A stretch of DNA of 64,000 nucleotides, taken from the NCBI GenBank assembly GCA_037833965.1, contig AP031357.1, positions 12,296,001 through 12,360,000 on the forward strand, written 5' to 3'. Position 1 is the stretch's first letter; each line of letters begins with the position of its first letter. Source of the DNA: Marchantia polymorpha subsp. ruderalis. Its lineage: Eukaryota; Streptophyta; Marchantiopsida; Marchantiales; Marchantiaceae. The notes under the pieces are model-generated. The model was not told the origin of the DNA. It saw only the letters and a list, made by a program, of their open reading frames with translations, and ran no database searches. This document shows positions 1 through 11,780 of this stretch, piece by piece. Position numbers and translations under genes: made by a program.

Positions 1-945
1 AAATATGTACATGGCAACCCCACGGATGGACGAATGTGTGGAAACAGCTGTCGTATTAGTTGACAAACAAATGTCTGATAAGTATGTTATGCATACACCT
101 AAGTACATCCTTGATGTGGTGGAACATGCGAAGATTTTTAGTACTTTGGATCTTCGTGAAGGATACCATAAATAACCGATTCGAGAGGGTGACAATGCCA
201 AAACATCATTTCGGGGCGTCAACTTCCACAATAATGATTGTTTGTATCAATGGCAATTTTTACACTTCGGTTTGAAGAATGCACCTGCCGAGTTTCAGAG
301 AGTTATGGACAAGATCCTAGCGGAGCTAGATTTTGTACGTGTTACATTGATGATATCTTGGTATTTAACAATATTGTGGAACAACACGAGATACATTTGC
401 ATATTGTATTTGAACGATTGAATCCTCATGGTGTGCGTTTGCATCCAAAAAAAGTGTAAGTTCTTCCAAGAAAATGTTATATATTTAAATCATATGATCT
501 ACTCATGTGATTTTGATGTTCAGCAATCAAAAGTTGAATGTATTGTTTGCATACCTTGATGTGAGTAGAGTGTTGCATTCATGGATTTGGCAAACTACTA
601 CTGAAAATATGAGAAAGGGTTTAGTGATGTTTAGTTTAGTTTAGCAAAGTCTTTGAACCAATTGATGAAGTTGGATCTTGAGTGGCAATGAACTAGAGAG
701 AGTTTTTTGTTGAGCTCAAGATCAAGTTGGTAGTCCCTCCCATCTTGAGAATATTCGTCAGAGGTCGTCAATACCAGTTGCACACTAATTGGAATATGTT
801 GGAACTTGGAGCAATGTTGACGCAACGTGATGATAAGAATAAGGAGTTTTTTGTTGCGCATGCTAGTCGTTCAAACAATGCAGCAGAATTGCGGTTTAGT
901 TTGTACGAAGTACAATGTTTGGCAGTGGTGTGGCCTATGGCTATA

Positions 946-1269
946 AATCTGTGTAATGGAATTTTGTGCGTACTACGTTGTATAATATTGTATAATGTAA
1001 TATAATATCAAATTTATTATACAACATTCATTTCGAGCGGGCGGGGACGACAAGCTAAAATTCAAGAGACCAACCGTCATGTGCAGACTACTTGAGCTCT
1101 ATGTCTTTGAAGTGAGAACGATAGCTTTTCCATTAACTTTGCCGTCGGCGGCGAAGTTAATGGCTTACTTTTTATTATACAATATACAATGGTTTGAGAG
1201 TGTTGTATAATACATCAATATAATACCACGTGTATAATATCACAATTATACATGCACATCCATATTTGT
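946..1269. mobile_element. Nested insertion inside gypsy RNase H (MITE-like)
   Basis: The RNase H reading stops at VVWPMA (about 945) and resumes at AHFMCYLFGT (about 1270). In gypsy elements these two blocks are adjacent, so about 320 bp has been inserted between them. The insert is AT-rich and carries inverted TTGTATAATATTGTATAAT / ATTATACAATATACAA arms at about 978-997 and 1167-1183. A GC-rich hairpin lies at 1130-1163. Terminal inverted repeats at the exact ends are weak and I could not define a target-site duplication. The assignment as a non-autonomous DNA transposon is inference. Confidence 0.55.
1130..1163. repeat. 15-bp stem hairpin in the nested insert
   Basis: CCATTAACTTTGCCG (1130-1144) and CGGCGAAGTTAATGG (1149-1163) pair along their whole length with a single T.G wobble, closing a 4-nt loop. 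The local GC content contrasts with the AT-rich insert around it. Confidence 0.85.
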
Positions 1270-1838
1270 AGCACACTTCATGTGTTATTTGTTTGGTACA
1301 TAGTTTACCCTTGATATCACCAGATGCTCAAATGATTGATGTAGTACAACAAGCTCACGGGGAAGCTTGCACGGTGTACTCTCATATTACATGAGTACGA
1401 CTTTCAGATGATGCATAGACCTGGAGTTGCAAACCTTGATGTCGATGGTTTGAATCAAAATCTATTCACTAGCCAAAATTATGACATTGGAGCTAGATGG
1501 CATGGTGAGGTTGATGAGAAGATGGTGTCTAGTTAACATGCAACCGACTTCTAATGTTTGTTCCATGGAGATTCTAGTAGGGAGTATCACTTGGCATTTT
1601 ACCTTATTCAAAAAGTTGATGCTCAATCTTCAGATCTTGAGTTTAAAGATGGTGGTATGGATCAGCGTGATATTCACGATGATGCATTTTTATTGGAGTT
1701 CATATATACTAATATGATGTCAAGTATAGTGAGTGTCAAGGAGCGAAATCGTATTCTCTAGCGGACGAAGAGATATAGGTTGGAGGGAGCAAAGGTTCTC
1801 CGATTGTGGATGATGATAGTGTACGAATAGTACCGCTT

Positions 1839-1886
1839 CCAACTTAGAGAGCGCGCATGTCGCATGATGCGCGCTCTCTGAGTTGG
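1839..1886. repeat. 20-bp stem quasi-palindrome within gypsy integrase region
   Basis: The arm at 1839-1858 (CCAACTTAGAGAGCGCGCAT) is matched by its reverse complement at 1867-1886 with one wobble, around an 8-nt loop. It falls in the degenerate coding region for the integrase zinc-binding domain. It may therefore have arisen by a template-switch during decay rather than as a functional hairpin. Confidence 0.85.
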
Positions 1887-2449
1887 GATATTTCGGAGGG
1901 AAGCGCACATATAACTTATTTCTTGGTCAATATTGATGGTGTGGAATGCATACTCAGTTACAACAGTTGATATCGAGTTGCATGGTTAGTGATCGAGTGA
2001 TGACATCGTTCAAAGCCCAACACTAGAGTTACATCCTTGCCTATCATGGAGTTGGGTTACCATTTGAGTTTGAACTTTGTTGTACTATTAACTTTGACTG
2101 TACGACATCATCGATATGTGTTGATGATGGTGGAGCATTTCTCCAAATAAATTGACTTGGTGGCATTATCTGACAAGACGAGTGAGATAACAGCGTATGA
2201 TTTTCTTGACAGTGTTTTTAATCACTTTGGTGCACTAGCTAAGATGTTTTGTTTGACAAGACACTGATTTAACATCACACTCGTATCGAGGTATGGGGTA
2301 GGTGTTTAGAGCTGAAGGACCTTTATATCACTTTTTAATCTTTTAATCGACGGGAATAAGTGACTTGATGTTATTCAATAGATTTGATTTTACATGATGG
2401 GATAACTTTATATCACTTTTTAATTCACGGCTTGCAATTCCACCGTCAA

Positions 2450-2563
2450 TGATGTTCCAACAGTATCGGGGGCTATTTCGAGTAGAACATGAAGTTGCTC
2501 TTTGAATGATGTTCCAATAATATCTGGGGCTATTTCGAGTAGAACATGAAGTCCCGGCAAACC
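2450..2563. repeat. 57-bp tandem repeat, two copies
   Basis: Two adjacent diverged copies start with GATGTTCCAA and end in CGAGTAGAACATGAAGT. The period is 57 bp, a multiple of three, so a minus-strand frame (2420-2656) shows a 19-residue repeat beginning LHVLLEIAPD. I see no homologue and no splice support, so I do not call a gene. Confidence 0.7.
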
Positions 2564-2659
2564 ATGTCCAGAGTAATTCAAACTCATGGTGCCTGTTCTT
2601 TTCTTACACATGGCTACGAACGAGTCGCCAAAATAGTCTGGCACAGTGTCATACACTCT

Positions 2660-4850
2660 ATAGAGCAGCTCAGTAGTTTATAAAAAAATGGGTTAAGAGA
2701 GTCGAATAGAATCCACAGGGTAAAAAGAAACCTGTTGGATTCCTGTCCGTTCAAGGCGGTTGATTTTCCAAGGGTTCCCGTCAAGTCATTTCCTACTAGT
2801 ACGAGAGAAGTCCATGTGAAAGTCTTTTTGGACTACCATTGCACTCAATCGTGGGCGATCGACTACAGATAATTATGCCTTCTTGTAGCTGAGATGGCTT
2901 TTGGGGATTACCTTTGCAGCTTTACTAAAGCTCAAGAACAGGTATGGATCTTAAGCTAGGATGTTAAACTTGCATCGCACAGTCCATCCATAACTAGTCA
3001 TCACCGTAGTGGCATCAGTTATAAGCCCAGTTAAATCTACGTTGTAATATATTATGTAGCGTCAGTGTTATACTTTTCGAAAATTCGAGACACACTTTTG
3101 AGGTTTTCTGGGCGCAAAATTCAGTACTGAAATTTTCTCGTTGACATCACAAATATTTTCGAGTGCAGATTGCCATGCTCAGACAATACTCACAAAAACT
3201 ACTTGAAATTGGTCCAACTGGTTCAAACCGTTTTGCATATTTTCATCCAAGTTCTGATAGGCACCATCCTCCCGGCGCTCTTTCTCTTCTTTAGTTTCGA
3301 ATTCAATTCAGAATATAGAATTTGGTTCTCGTGAGAAAGAGTACATTCGACTGACACCCTTCATAATCAATCTGACGTGTAGCTTGTTTTCTTCACTCTG
3401 CCATGAAACTATGAAACCGATGCGATCGTTACAAGCTGCAATTTCAGGTTGATTTCTTCAGAAGAGATAAAATACGCGGAACGGCGACCTCTAAATTGTT
3501 AGACCACAAGCCAAAGGTGAACCACACCTCGGAAGAGACCGTACACTCGTATATGCTCCTAATATTTTACTTCACGAAAAGGAAAAATAAATTAGCGTTT
3601 AACCTTAACATCTTCAGTGTACTATAACTACATACAATAGTCAGAAAAAACACACGCATAAATGGAGCCTGCAAAGGTAGAGCTTGATCCCCGCCTCTAC
3701 CGTGGACCAGTCCACCTGATACATTCAATCATACTTCGTTTGCCGCAATTCAATACTTCAGCTCTGCTGTACTAAAGTGCGCTGAAGATGTAAGAGACAC
3801 AAAAAATAATCACCCATTAGCTTTCATCGCAAACTCCACTCCTCACAGATCATTCTCGCTCCTTGTTTAAAATCATTCATCTGTTTGCTGGAACACCATA
3901 ACACTGACACAAGACTTGAAAGTCTCGAAGCCTTGAAGAAGAAAGATCCGAGCTGCCATCCACCCGAGGCCCCAAGGAGAAAGAGAGAGAAAGAAATTCC
4001 CACTTTGAAACAAACAGATGCTACATCAACAAATGCCAAAAATTTACCTCAAAAATGCATGAATCTATAAAGATTCTATCTGTGCGATTATGACAAAGTA
4101 ATTGGACGCTCAAAATGAACTTACAGGTAGATCTGCAGTTTTGAGATAACTCTTTTCCCACAAAGTAATCTGTCTTAGACTTCAGTCAGGAACTGTTGAC
4201 AACGCTTCTCATGATCACGCCAAAAGTCAGTGCGAATAAAAGTTGAATAGAGATTCAAAATTGCTGACGCTATATGCAAGACGGGTGATACTGCAAGCTT
4301 GAGAGACACCAGCGATGACTGACCTGTAAAAAGTTCTTTAGTACAGAGCAATTGAGAGCAACTCTGTAAGGAAAAACTTTCGGTCGAAAGAAGAAGATTA
4401 GTTAAACAAGATCACTCGTGATTCCTTAACGCTGCGTTCTTGCGGGTGTCGGTAGAGATTCACGAAGTGAGAGCCGGCCAGACATGCAAAAATTCAGTTG
4501 AGAACTCAATTCGTTTTACAAAACTGAAGACGAGGAAAAGACAGGAAGACAGGACCAATATCTCATGTTTTGACCAGATTTTCAATCATGCTGACCGATT
4601 GTAATTCAATCCTCACAGTCGAGACACTCCACAACAATTGAGAAACATGATAGAGGTAGATATTTCTTAGTACGCCTGTTACAGCTAAACACAGGAAGTC
4701 ACAAGAAAACATTCACAACCACTGAAATGCTAGGTCTGAGAAACTTCAGCTTCAGTGACCGGGAGTATTAAACTTTCTCACAAAATGACCCGTACCCGTG
4801 CTCAAGGATTGCTCTGGTGATAGTTGCACTGCTCATCCTATCGCTTGCTT
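2660..4850. other. Intergenic, no recognisable gene
   Basis: No conserved protein, RNA gene or intact repeat was recognised here. Short open frames are scattered and lack coding character. The stretch separates the gypsy fragment from the 3' end of the minus-strand KH-domain gene. Confidence 0.5.
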
Positions 4851-4904
4851 AGCTGCTAGAAGAATACATTGGCACACAGCTTACAAGAAAGAACATCTCC
4901 CGTA

Positions 4905-7900
4905 TCAACCATAAGCTGGGTGGCCTTGAGAGTTTCCGAAAGCATAACCTCCGCCATTATCATATCCTTGATTCCCGTAATTTTTGCTCGATTCATAACC
5001 CTGCTGTTTCCTACTATATGAATGGGAGACATTATTACTATATGGCATACCTCCGTCCTTGTAAGAATCATACATTCCCATGTGTCCCTGTACATTTTCT
5101 GGTGATGCAGAGTTGGCACCGCGGTCGAAACTATTTCCGTTATATGGGCCTCCGCGTGACGAGGGAACAGTTCCACCACCTCCACCGTAATACATTCCAT
5201 ACCCAGTTTGCTGCTGGTACTGCTGGTGACGAATTTGTAATTCATGACGCAAGAAATCTTCACGCTGCTTGGTATGCTTCGACCTCAATATTGTCATTTT
5301 CTGCTGATATTGTTCATGAATTTCATTCATACGCTGAAAGACAGTATCATATTCGTATCAGCGCGTCTCCATTGACTGGTTACGATACGGACACAGCCGA
5401 GTAGCTAAAGTGTTCAAAACTGATAGGCAAAACTTCTACAGGGACAATACATCCCTCTCTTCTGCATGCAAAGCACGTTTCTATGGACATAGTTCCAAAC
5501 CAAAAGTTACTTCATCCTACAGAAAAATGTAAGTTACTAGGTGAATCTGCAATGACACTCGGTACAGAGGAGAATTATCTGAAATTTCAAGAACCAGACC
5601 CTAACAACAGTGGGTGCCTACGAAGCAAGGCAATCGTCAATGATGTAACCCACTACGGTGGCACTATTGAATATGATATCTATTTGAAGTAAATACAAAT
5701 CAATAGTTACACTAGTACAGTAAGATTCCCTTGACCTCATCAAACAAGCTTATTCGTTGCATATGGTATACTGGTTGTATGGCATACAGAACAGACAGTC
5801 AAACGTTTGTGCGTTGGCCAGTTTGTCAGTGTGTCATAACGCACCTTCAGGGAAAACAGATTTACTGAAATAAGAAGACGGTAGACAGAGTAAACGTATC
5901 GAACATCAAGCTATGGCATAAGGAAAAAGATGATCGAAGTAGATACATAGTGCAACTTCAAAGTAACATTCAGAGTCAGCAGCATGTTAAGAAGCTGATC
6001 ATATAATCACTGAAGCCAAGCGAAATCGAGTCACGAAGGACTGAATACAGCAGAAAAGTGGCTACGTTCAAGGTCAATATAATAGGAAAAAGATTTTGAA
6101 TTGACAGTCGTCACTTACAGCAGGAAGAAAGTATCAAGAAATTCTTGCTATTTGATGAAAGGGAGGTTCTAGACTTTGAAACCCCTTAACGCTCAACCTA
6201 CATTATCGACATATCTATGCGCACACTACTCCAAGAACCTTACACAATTAGAATAACAAGTCATAAACCGCACGAGCTTAACACAAAAGGAGATCGAAAA
6301 GCGCCAGGCATGAGGTACACACATCGAGATTAAGACAGAGGACGGATGAGGGCAAGAAGTTCACAGAGAAAAGATTATTAGGCAGAAGCAAAAAGAGGGG
6401 ATGACACCTAGGAAAAAGCAAAGAATAAAAGCCGAGAGACACGGACAGATTTTGAAGATTCCATCAGCAGAGAGGAAGAAAGAGATACGAACTATACATG
6501 TTTCTTGGTAAAATTCTAGCTTGCATCGATCATACTGTCAAATTCAGGGCCTGAAGAGTTCAAAACACCGAACATTTTATTTTCTTATTATTTAGATGGT
6601 TCAACGGAAAGTAACCTCACAATCAGAGAAAGTGTTCAATAAATACGACAAGGTGTTCAAAGAAAATGAGAACTAATGACTATATACTTCAATGTGGATG
6701 TTTGAAAATTCATAGTAAATGACCTAGAAATAGATGAAGAAATAGATGAATGACCTAGAACTAACGCACGTCACATTGACGTATCAGTATATAAGAACAT
6801 GTTTCACGGTTTTTCTGCAAACGAAAGGGACTCTGTAATACATTACACCAAAAATTTCTGCATGGGTACGAGAATTTTCTTGAAAACCCGAGAGCATTTC
6901 CCGTTATTTATTACTCGGAAACGAGAACCCATACAGACAGAATCCTCCAGACCAAACTGAAATTCTCAGCTAGAGACAGCTCGTGGCGAAGGGGTTCATC
7001 ACAATATTCGCTAGTCTTTGCGCGCTTCCAGAGACAACTGTACCCAAAAACTAGGAAATAGTGTTGTAGCACCAACACAATGTAGAATAAGTAAAAGACT
7101 CCATTGTCCTCAACAATCTCACAGTTAAGTTCAGACAATCAGAATTAAAACCTTCTGGACAGCTCTCTCAGGCAAAGGGCTTCAGTGTAATTGACCTATT
7201 TACCGAATAAAACTTCCGCTCTAAGACAGACTAAAGAAGAATATTCATTCTTCGGTTAGACGAAGGGAAGGGAGGGAGACAGGAAGTACACTAAATGTTG
7301 AGGTGAATAGTGACACGATTCAAAACCAGTGAAAGCAGAAGTGAGAAGGTAATTTCAGAGTTAACATCTACTGCTGAAGTCCAACTCCTCGATAAGAGAA
7401 GAGTTTGCACTTAACATCAGTGTATAAAGCACTACGCATGGTTGTATCTCCGATAGATAGCACGTGTTGTCAAAAACTTCATACACTGAATATAATGCAG
7501 CGAGTTACTAGCAATGTTATTAAGAAGTGCAAGCGCAATATTTCAAAAGTAAATGACAAGCACTTCTTGGAAGAAAAACTGCAAGCTCCAATATACTAGC
7601 CTTGAACCTATCCAGGTCCGACTGTGATTAGTGGTTGGTCATCAGACAATATCCACAGGACGTTTCCACAACTCAGTCTAAGATACAAGACATCCGCTGA
7701 GATTTCCAGTGAAGTTATGCGAAAAATCACACTGAACTACCTTTCAATGGAGACCAATAACTACAGGGTTTAGGTGTACCTCTCGATGTTTCGCTTTTTC
7801 TTTATCCTCTTCTACATTTTGGTCCTTGGTCAGCTCCATTGTTTCTTGCAAGAACCGTTGTTCCAGTTCTTCCAGAGTTTGAGCATGCAATCCCTTCTCC

Positions 7901-10900
7901 TCATACCCTCCATCCAGATCTTGCTCGTGCTCTGGTAAACTCCCCCCTCCACTCTGATATGGTCCGTTGTCCATATTCTTATTGTGATAGTAACCCCCCT
8001 CGGATCCCGAGCCTTTTCCACTATACGAGGATAAGCTTCCACCTCCAGAGGCACCCCGACCTTGAACGTCAAAAACCAGGAAAATAAGCCGCAGCCAAAC
8101 ATCATTGAAAGGCAACATAAATGAAAAGATTCTCTAATCACTATCGACCGAGTCAACGAAAAAATGTATAACAAGCCCTCGTAAACCCTCTTCAGCGCTT
8201 ACGTCCTCGCATTTAGAAGGGAAAATGAACAAGCGCATCAAAGGTCACCTGCCATAGGAGTCAGTCCCAGTTGTCAGGCTAGTCCTCCAATTTACACTGG
8301 TATGAAACCTTGCACTCACCATCTTTATATGAGAATGGTGGTGAAGCACCGGATCCATTCAAATTTTGAGTAGAGCCCGAAACAGCTTCCCACTGTCGAC
8401 GAGCCTCTAACTGCGAAGCAATATGTTCAATCGTACGCTTGTCTTCATCCATTGGTGGAGGAGGTCCCAAAGGACCCAGATTTGGCGCAGCATGTTGTAG
8501 TCTTTGTACAGCTATGTGTTGCATTTGAGCTGCAATGAGAGGATTAACATTTGATCCCCGATAAGAACCGCCTCCCCCGCCTCCACCGCCATGTGGCCTC
8601 CTCATTGGTGGTGGCGGTGGTTGTTTCCACTCATCCTCAACTTGCTCTACCAGCTTGTTAACAACCTCCACTGCTTTTATGACAGTGATTCTGTCAGGAC
8701 CTGAGATGCGTACATAAAAAGCACCATTTCCTGTAGCAAGGTTGTCTTCAAGCTTCAAGCGACATCCGGTATCTTTTTCGATTCCCTGTATGACAGCACC
8801 ACCTGTACCAATAATTCGTGGTTTCAAGCGCTTATCCCTAAGTGGGATTCTTTCAATTACTTCCCCTGGTTTCCGGTTACCTCCCAGTGTGGTTGGACAG
8901 CCCTGTACACAGATCAACATCAACTGCAGTCAGCCAAACAGACCGTGCCCAATTTGCACCAAGAGAAAGCTTGTTGGTCAAATATCACGAGTCAAGGATG
9001 GATATCCCTCTGTCCTTCCACTCACTAGCAACCCCACGGTCATTTGACACAAAGCCCGCTCTTAGAAAACAAAATCTTTCATAAGAACGACCAAAACATC
9101 ACCCAACACCCTCGGTCCAAGCAACTTTCTCTCTATAAGCTCCTAAGGTCCCTACTCCCACTGAAGGCACTCTCCAAACTTCAATCTACATCTCTTCTCA
9201 ATCCGCAATCAGTTTCCGCTAAGATGAACTTAAGAAACGAAATTGGCCAGATCCAACTGGTAACTGACTGGACGATTCAGAAAGATGACTCGAGCACCGC
9301 CATTGACCTAGGACCAGAGCATGATAACGTACAAGGTAAATTCCTCACTTACTAGCAAGTTTACCATCCACATCGAGCTTTGTCAGGATGGCAAGTAAAC
9401 GTGTGCACCATACCACCTGAGCAATTTCGAACCTCAAGGCGCATTGCCATCAGGTCCAGACATAACTTGTGCAAAGTATTTCATTACATTTAGCGTCAAT
9501 TATTGTCACCTTTATTCTTACTTCGACCGATAGGGAGGGAGGATAGTGCACAAGTTAAGCTTCACCAACTCCTGAGAGCCAACCAAGCTTCTCAAACAGT
9601 ATTGCCCGGAGACATCTTTTGGAACAACTAACAAAAGGAAGAGTGTGGATTTCAATGCAAAAGTATAACCTAAACAGCAGCATAAGTAGTTTCAAGAGTC
9701 AATAACATCCACAATTTTGTTATATTTCATCGGCATGAGCAAGTACTAATTGGGTGACGATCGTATCTCACAGGCACAAAAACATCACCCTCAGCCTGAC
9801 CCAACAATCAACCAGCCCACCCAGGCTCTTTCGTCGATGAGACCAGCTGGAGTTACTTCCGATCAACGTCCACCAAAAGGATCTCAAAGAAAACACCTCT
9901 TTGACTAGATTAACTACAGTTTCTCACTTTCATCGGAAATGGTGACCGTTTCCTTGAGTCAGGCTTGTGTCATGTATATGTCATAGGTAGTAAAATGTGA
10001 GGATACTTCTATCCTGTTAGGAGAACTAAGTCTAAAGGCTGCGGGCCGTGAATACTTCACACCTCCTAAGTCTGCGAGGAACTGACCATGGATACAGAAC
10101 AAGGTTCTCAGAGTTAGATCTCCCAAATTTGGTCCAAAGCTCAGAGAAAGCTCCACACCATCTGTAGGAAGATATCTCCATATTACACGCGTCAGTCGAA
10201 ATCAATTGAGTCCACATCAGATTCCTTGGACGGGCAACTGAACATTTCGACGTCACCTGCGTATGTAGACACCAGTCCCGTTGAACTAGTGTTAACTACG
10301 CAGTCCATATCATCCGCGCTCAGCTGCTATTCGTCGACGTTACAAAAGTCCCTTCGAAACTCCGAAGTTTCTGACACTTAAAGAAGTTCAGTTTTCATCC
10401 AGCAGAACGCATGCTGCGTAAACATGAGAGGAGATAACAACAACCAGCACCGAATTTCGGCTTTTCAAGCATCATTGTGTTGATCTTGACGAGAACTGCG
10501 CGTCCCGCTCATGTTATGTAGATCACGGAAGAGGTTCCTACTGTGTACACTTTCTTGAAAGACGACGATGACCCGCTACATAAAAAGCGTGATGCATTCA
10601 CCGAAGATTCAAAAGACGAAGAGGCTATTACAGCAAAGTAAGGAATAGTCTACCCAAGTTCACGGGTGTCTTCAGTTACACCAAGTGGCAAAGACATAAA
10701 TTCTAAGGTCGATGCCAACATGTGCGGATGTTTTGAAGGATGACATGTGTTACAAAGGTAAGCCCGGGGCATATCACGATGATGAAACCCTCGATGAAGA
10801 CGATATACGTTCAACAAACAGATGTTTGTTAAGTAGCGGGTTTGTATACTGTAACAGTAATTTTGAATAGAACTTGGACCCTGTCACCACTCGTGAATAG

Positions 10901-11780
10901 AGAACTCGCACTTGGGCTTATAATCTGATATTGAGACTCTTCAAATGTTGCTTTTACATAAGATCGATGGCACATCCTCCATATGGCCATCAAAGGAAAG
11001 TGATAGTCCTGGATAATATCCTCTATGTCAAATAACCCAGATGACCCAAGTGAGAATATGTCAAAGAACCCAGTTGCTAAGGCTATCTCACAAGGAAGAC
11101 AGTTATAATTGCAGACAGGCAACCAAAGGTCTGTCGCAACACAACCAAACCATGATGTGGCTCCTCGCTTACGATAAGCCAACGTCTTGAATAACATGAA
11201 GAGTTGAACTACTCGAAAGGTTCGGGAATATCGTCCCCACTAAGTGCAGGTTATCCTTCTCCAGATGTTCAAGTAGTTACTAGCCAGCTTCATACTGATT
11301 GAAAAGGTCAAAGGGCTCTACGAATAAGTAGAGGAGACTGTAAAGCCCCGTATACCACCTCAAACAGCTACTCCGTAACCCTTAGGAATGGGTGGTGGGC
11401 AACAAAGGGTGCGCAAGACCAAGTTACCTGAAGCATTCACATACCTGGGCAAAATGGCCAACCTCGCCACAGATACGACAAGTGAGCTCCTCTTCCTTCC
11501 TGCGCTTCCAATTTCTTTCTACAGCCTTGGCCTTGGCCTCCCATACTTTGGCTTCTCTACTGGTGAAGTCAGTGGGCACAGCATTGGGATCACGAGGCTC
11601 ATCCTCCTCATCTGATCCATCACCTGCATGGTCCACACTTGCATTTGCGCCAGGTCGTTTTTTCACCTTGCTGTCATCACGTGGATTGTCACGAGAAGGT
11701 CTAGGCGGGCCTGTATACTCCCTTCCATAGACCTCCTTAAACCATTCCTCATCTCTGTCATCATCCTGTGAATCGGCCAT
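4905..11780 (-). CDS. CCHC zinc-knuckle and KH-domain RNA-binding protein, four exons
   Basis: The model joins 11780-11445, 8902-8320, 8060-7780 and 5333-4905 (minus strand), which is in frame throughout and gives 542 residues. The N-terminus is acidic (DDDRDEEWFKEVYG). A zinc knuckle follows, C101-x2-C104-x4-H109-x4-C114; its last cysteine is supplied by exon 2. A KH domain covers about residues 130-200 with the RNA-binding GxxG loop at 144-147 (GTGG) inside RIIGTGGAVIQ. A proline/glycine-rich linker comes next. Exon 4 begins with a charged Gln-rich helix (RMNEIHEQYQQKMTILRSKH) and ends in a Gly/Tyr/Asn-rich tail. Donors are GTATGT, GTGAGT and GTACAC; acceptors are all AG. KH plus zinc knuckle recalls the branch-point protein SF1/BBP, but the order is reversed (knuckle first), so I do not call it SF1. 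A nuclear role in pre-mRNA binding is inference. Confidence 0.88.

Larger units (their letters stand above)
60..2300 (+). mobile_element. Decayed Ty3/gypsy retrotransposon pol fragment
   Basis: Successive short frames on the plus strand spell the conserved order of a Ty3/gypsy pol. The reverse transcriptase lies at about 60-470: the LDLREGYHK block at about 150, FGLKNAPAEFQRVMDKIL at about 265-320, and the catalytic YIDD box at 343-360. RNase H begins at about 770 (ELGAMLTQRDDKN) and is interrupted at about 946. It resumes at about 1270 with AHFMCYLFGT, then KLTGKLARC and HRPGVANLDVDGL at about 1345-1455. An integrase zinc-binding region lies at about 1740-1960. Part of the core, with MMVEHFSK and DKTSEITAYDFLDS, lies at about 2120-2215. 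In-frame stops and several frameshifts show it is dead. The 5' end lies outside the window and I see no clear 3' LTR. Gypsy order (RT, RNase H, then integrase) separates it from the copia elements elsewhere in the window. Confidence 0.9.

Noticed and set aside
2790-2815. CCTA...TAGTACGAGAG string resembling a conserved large-subunit rRNA segment
   Set aside because: The match does not extend to flanking rRNA sequence.
4856-5404. Other frames overlapping the last exon of the KH-domain gene
   Set aside because: The Gly/Tyr-rich frame continues in phase from the upstream exons and ends the model; the others are shadows.
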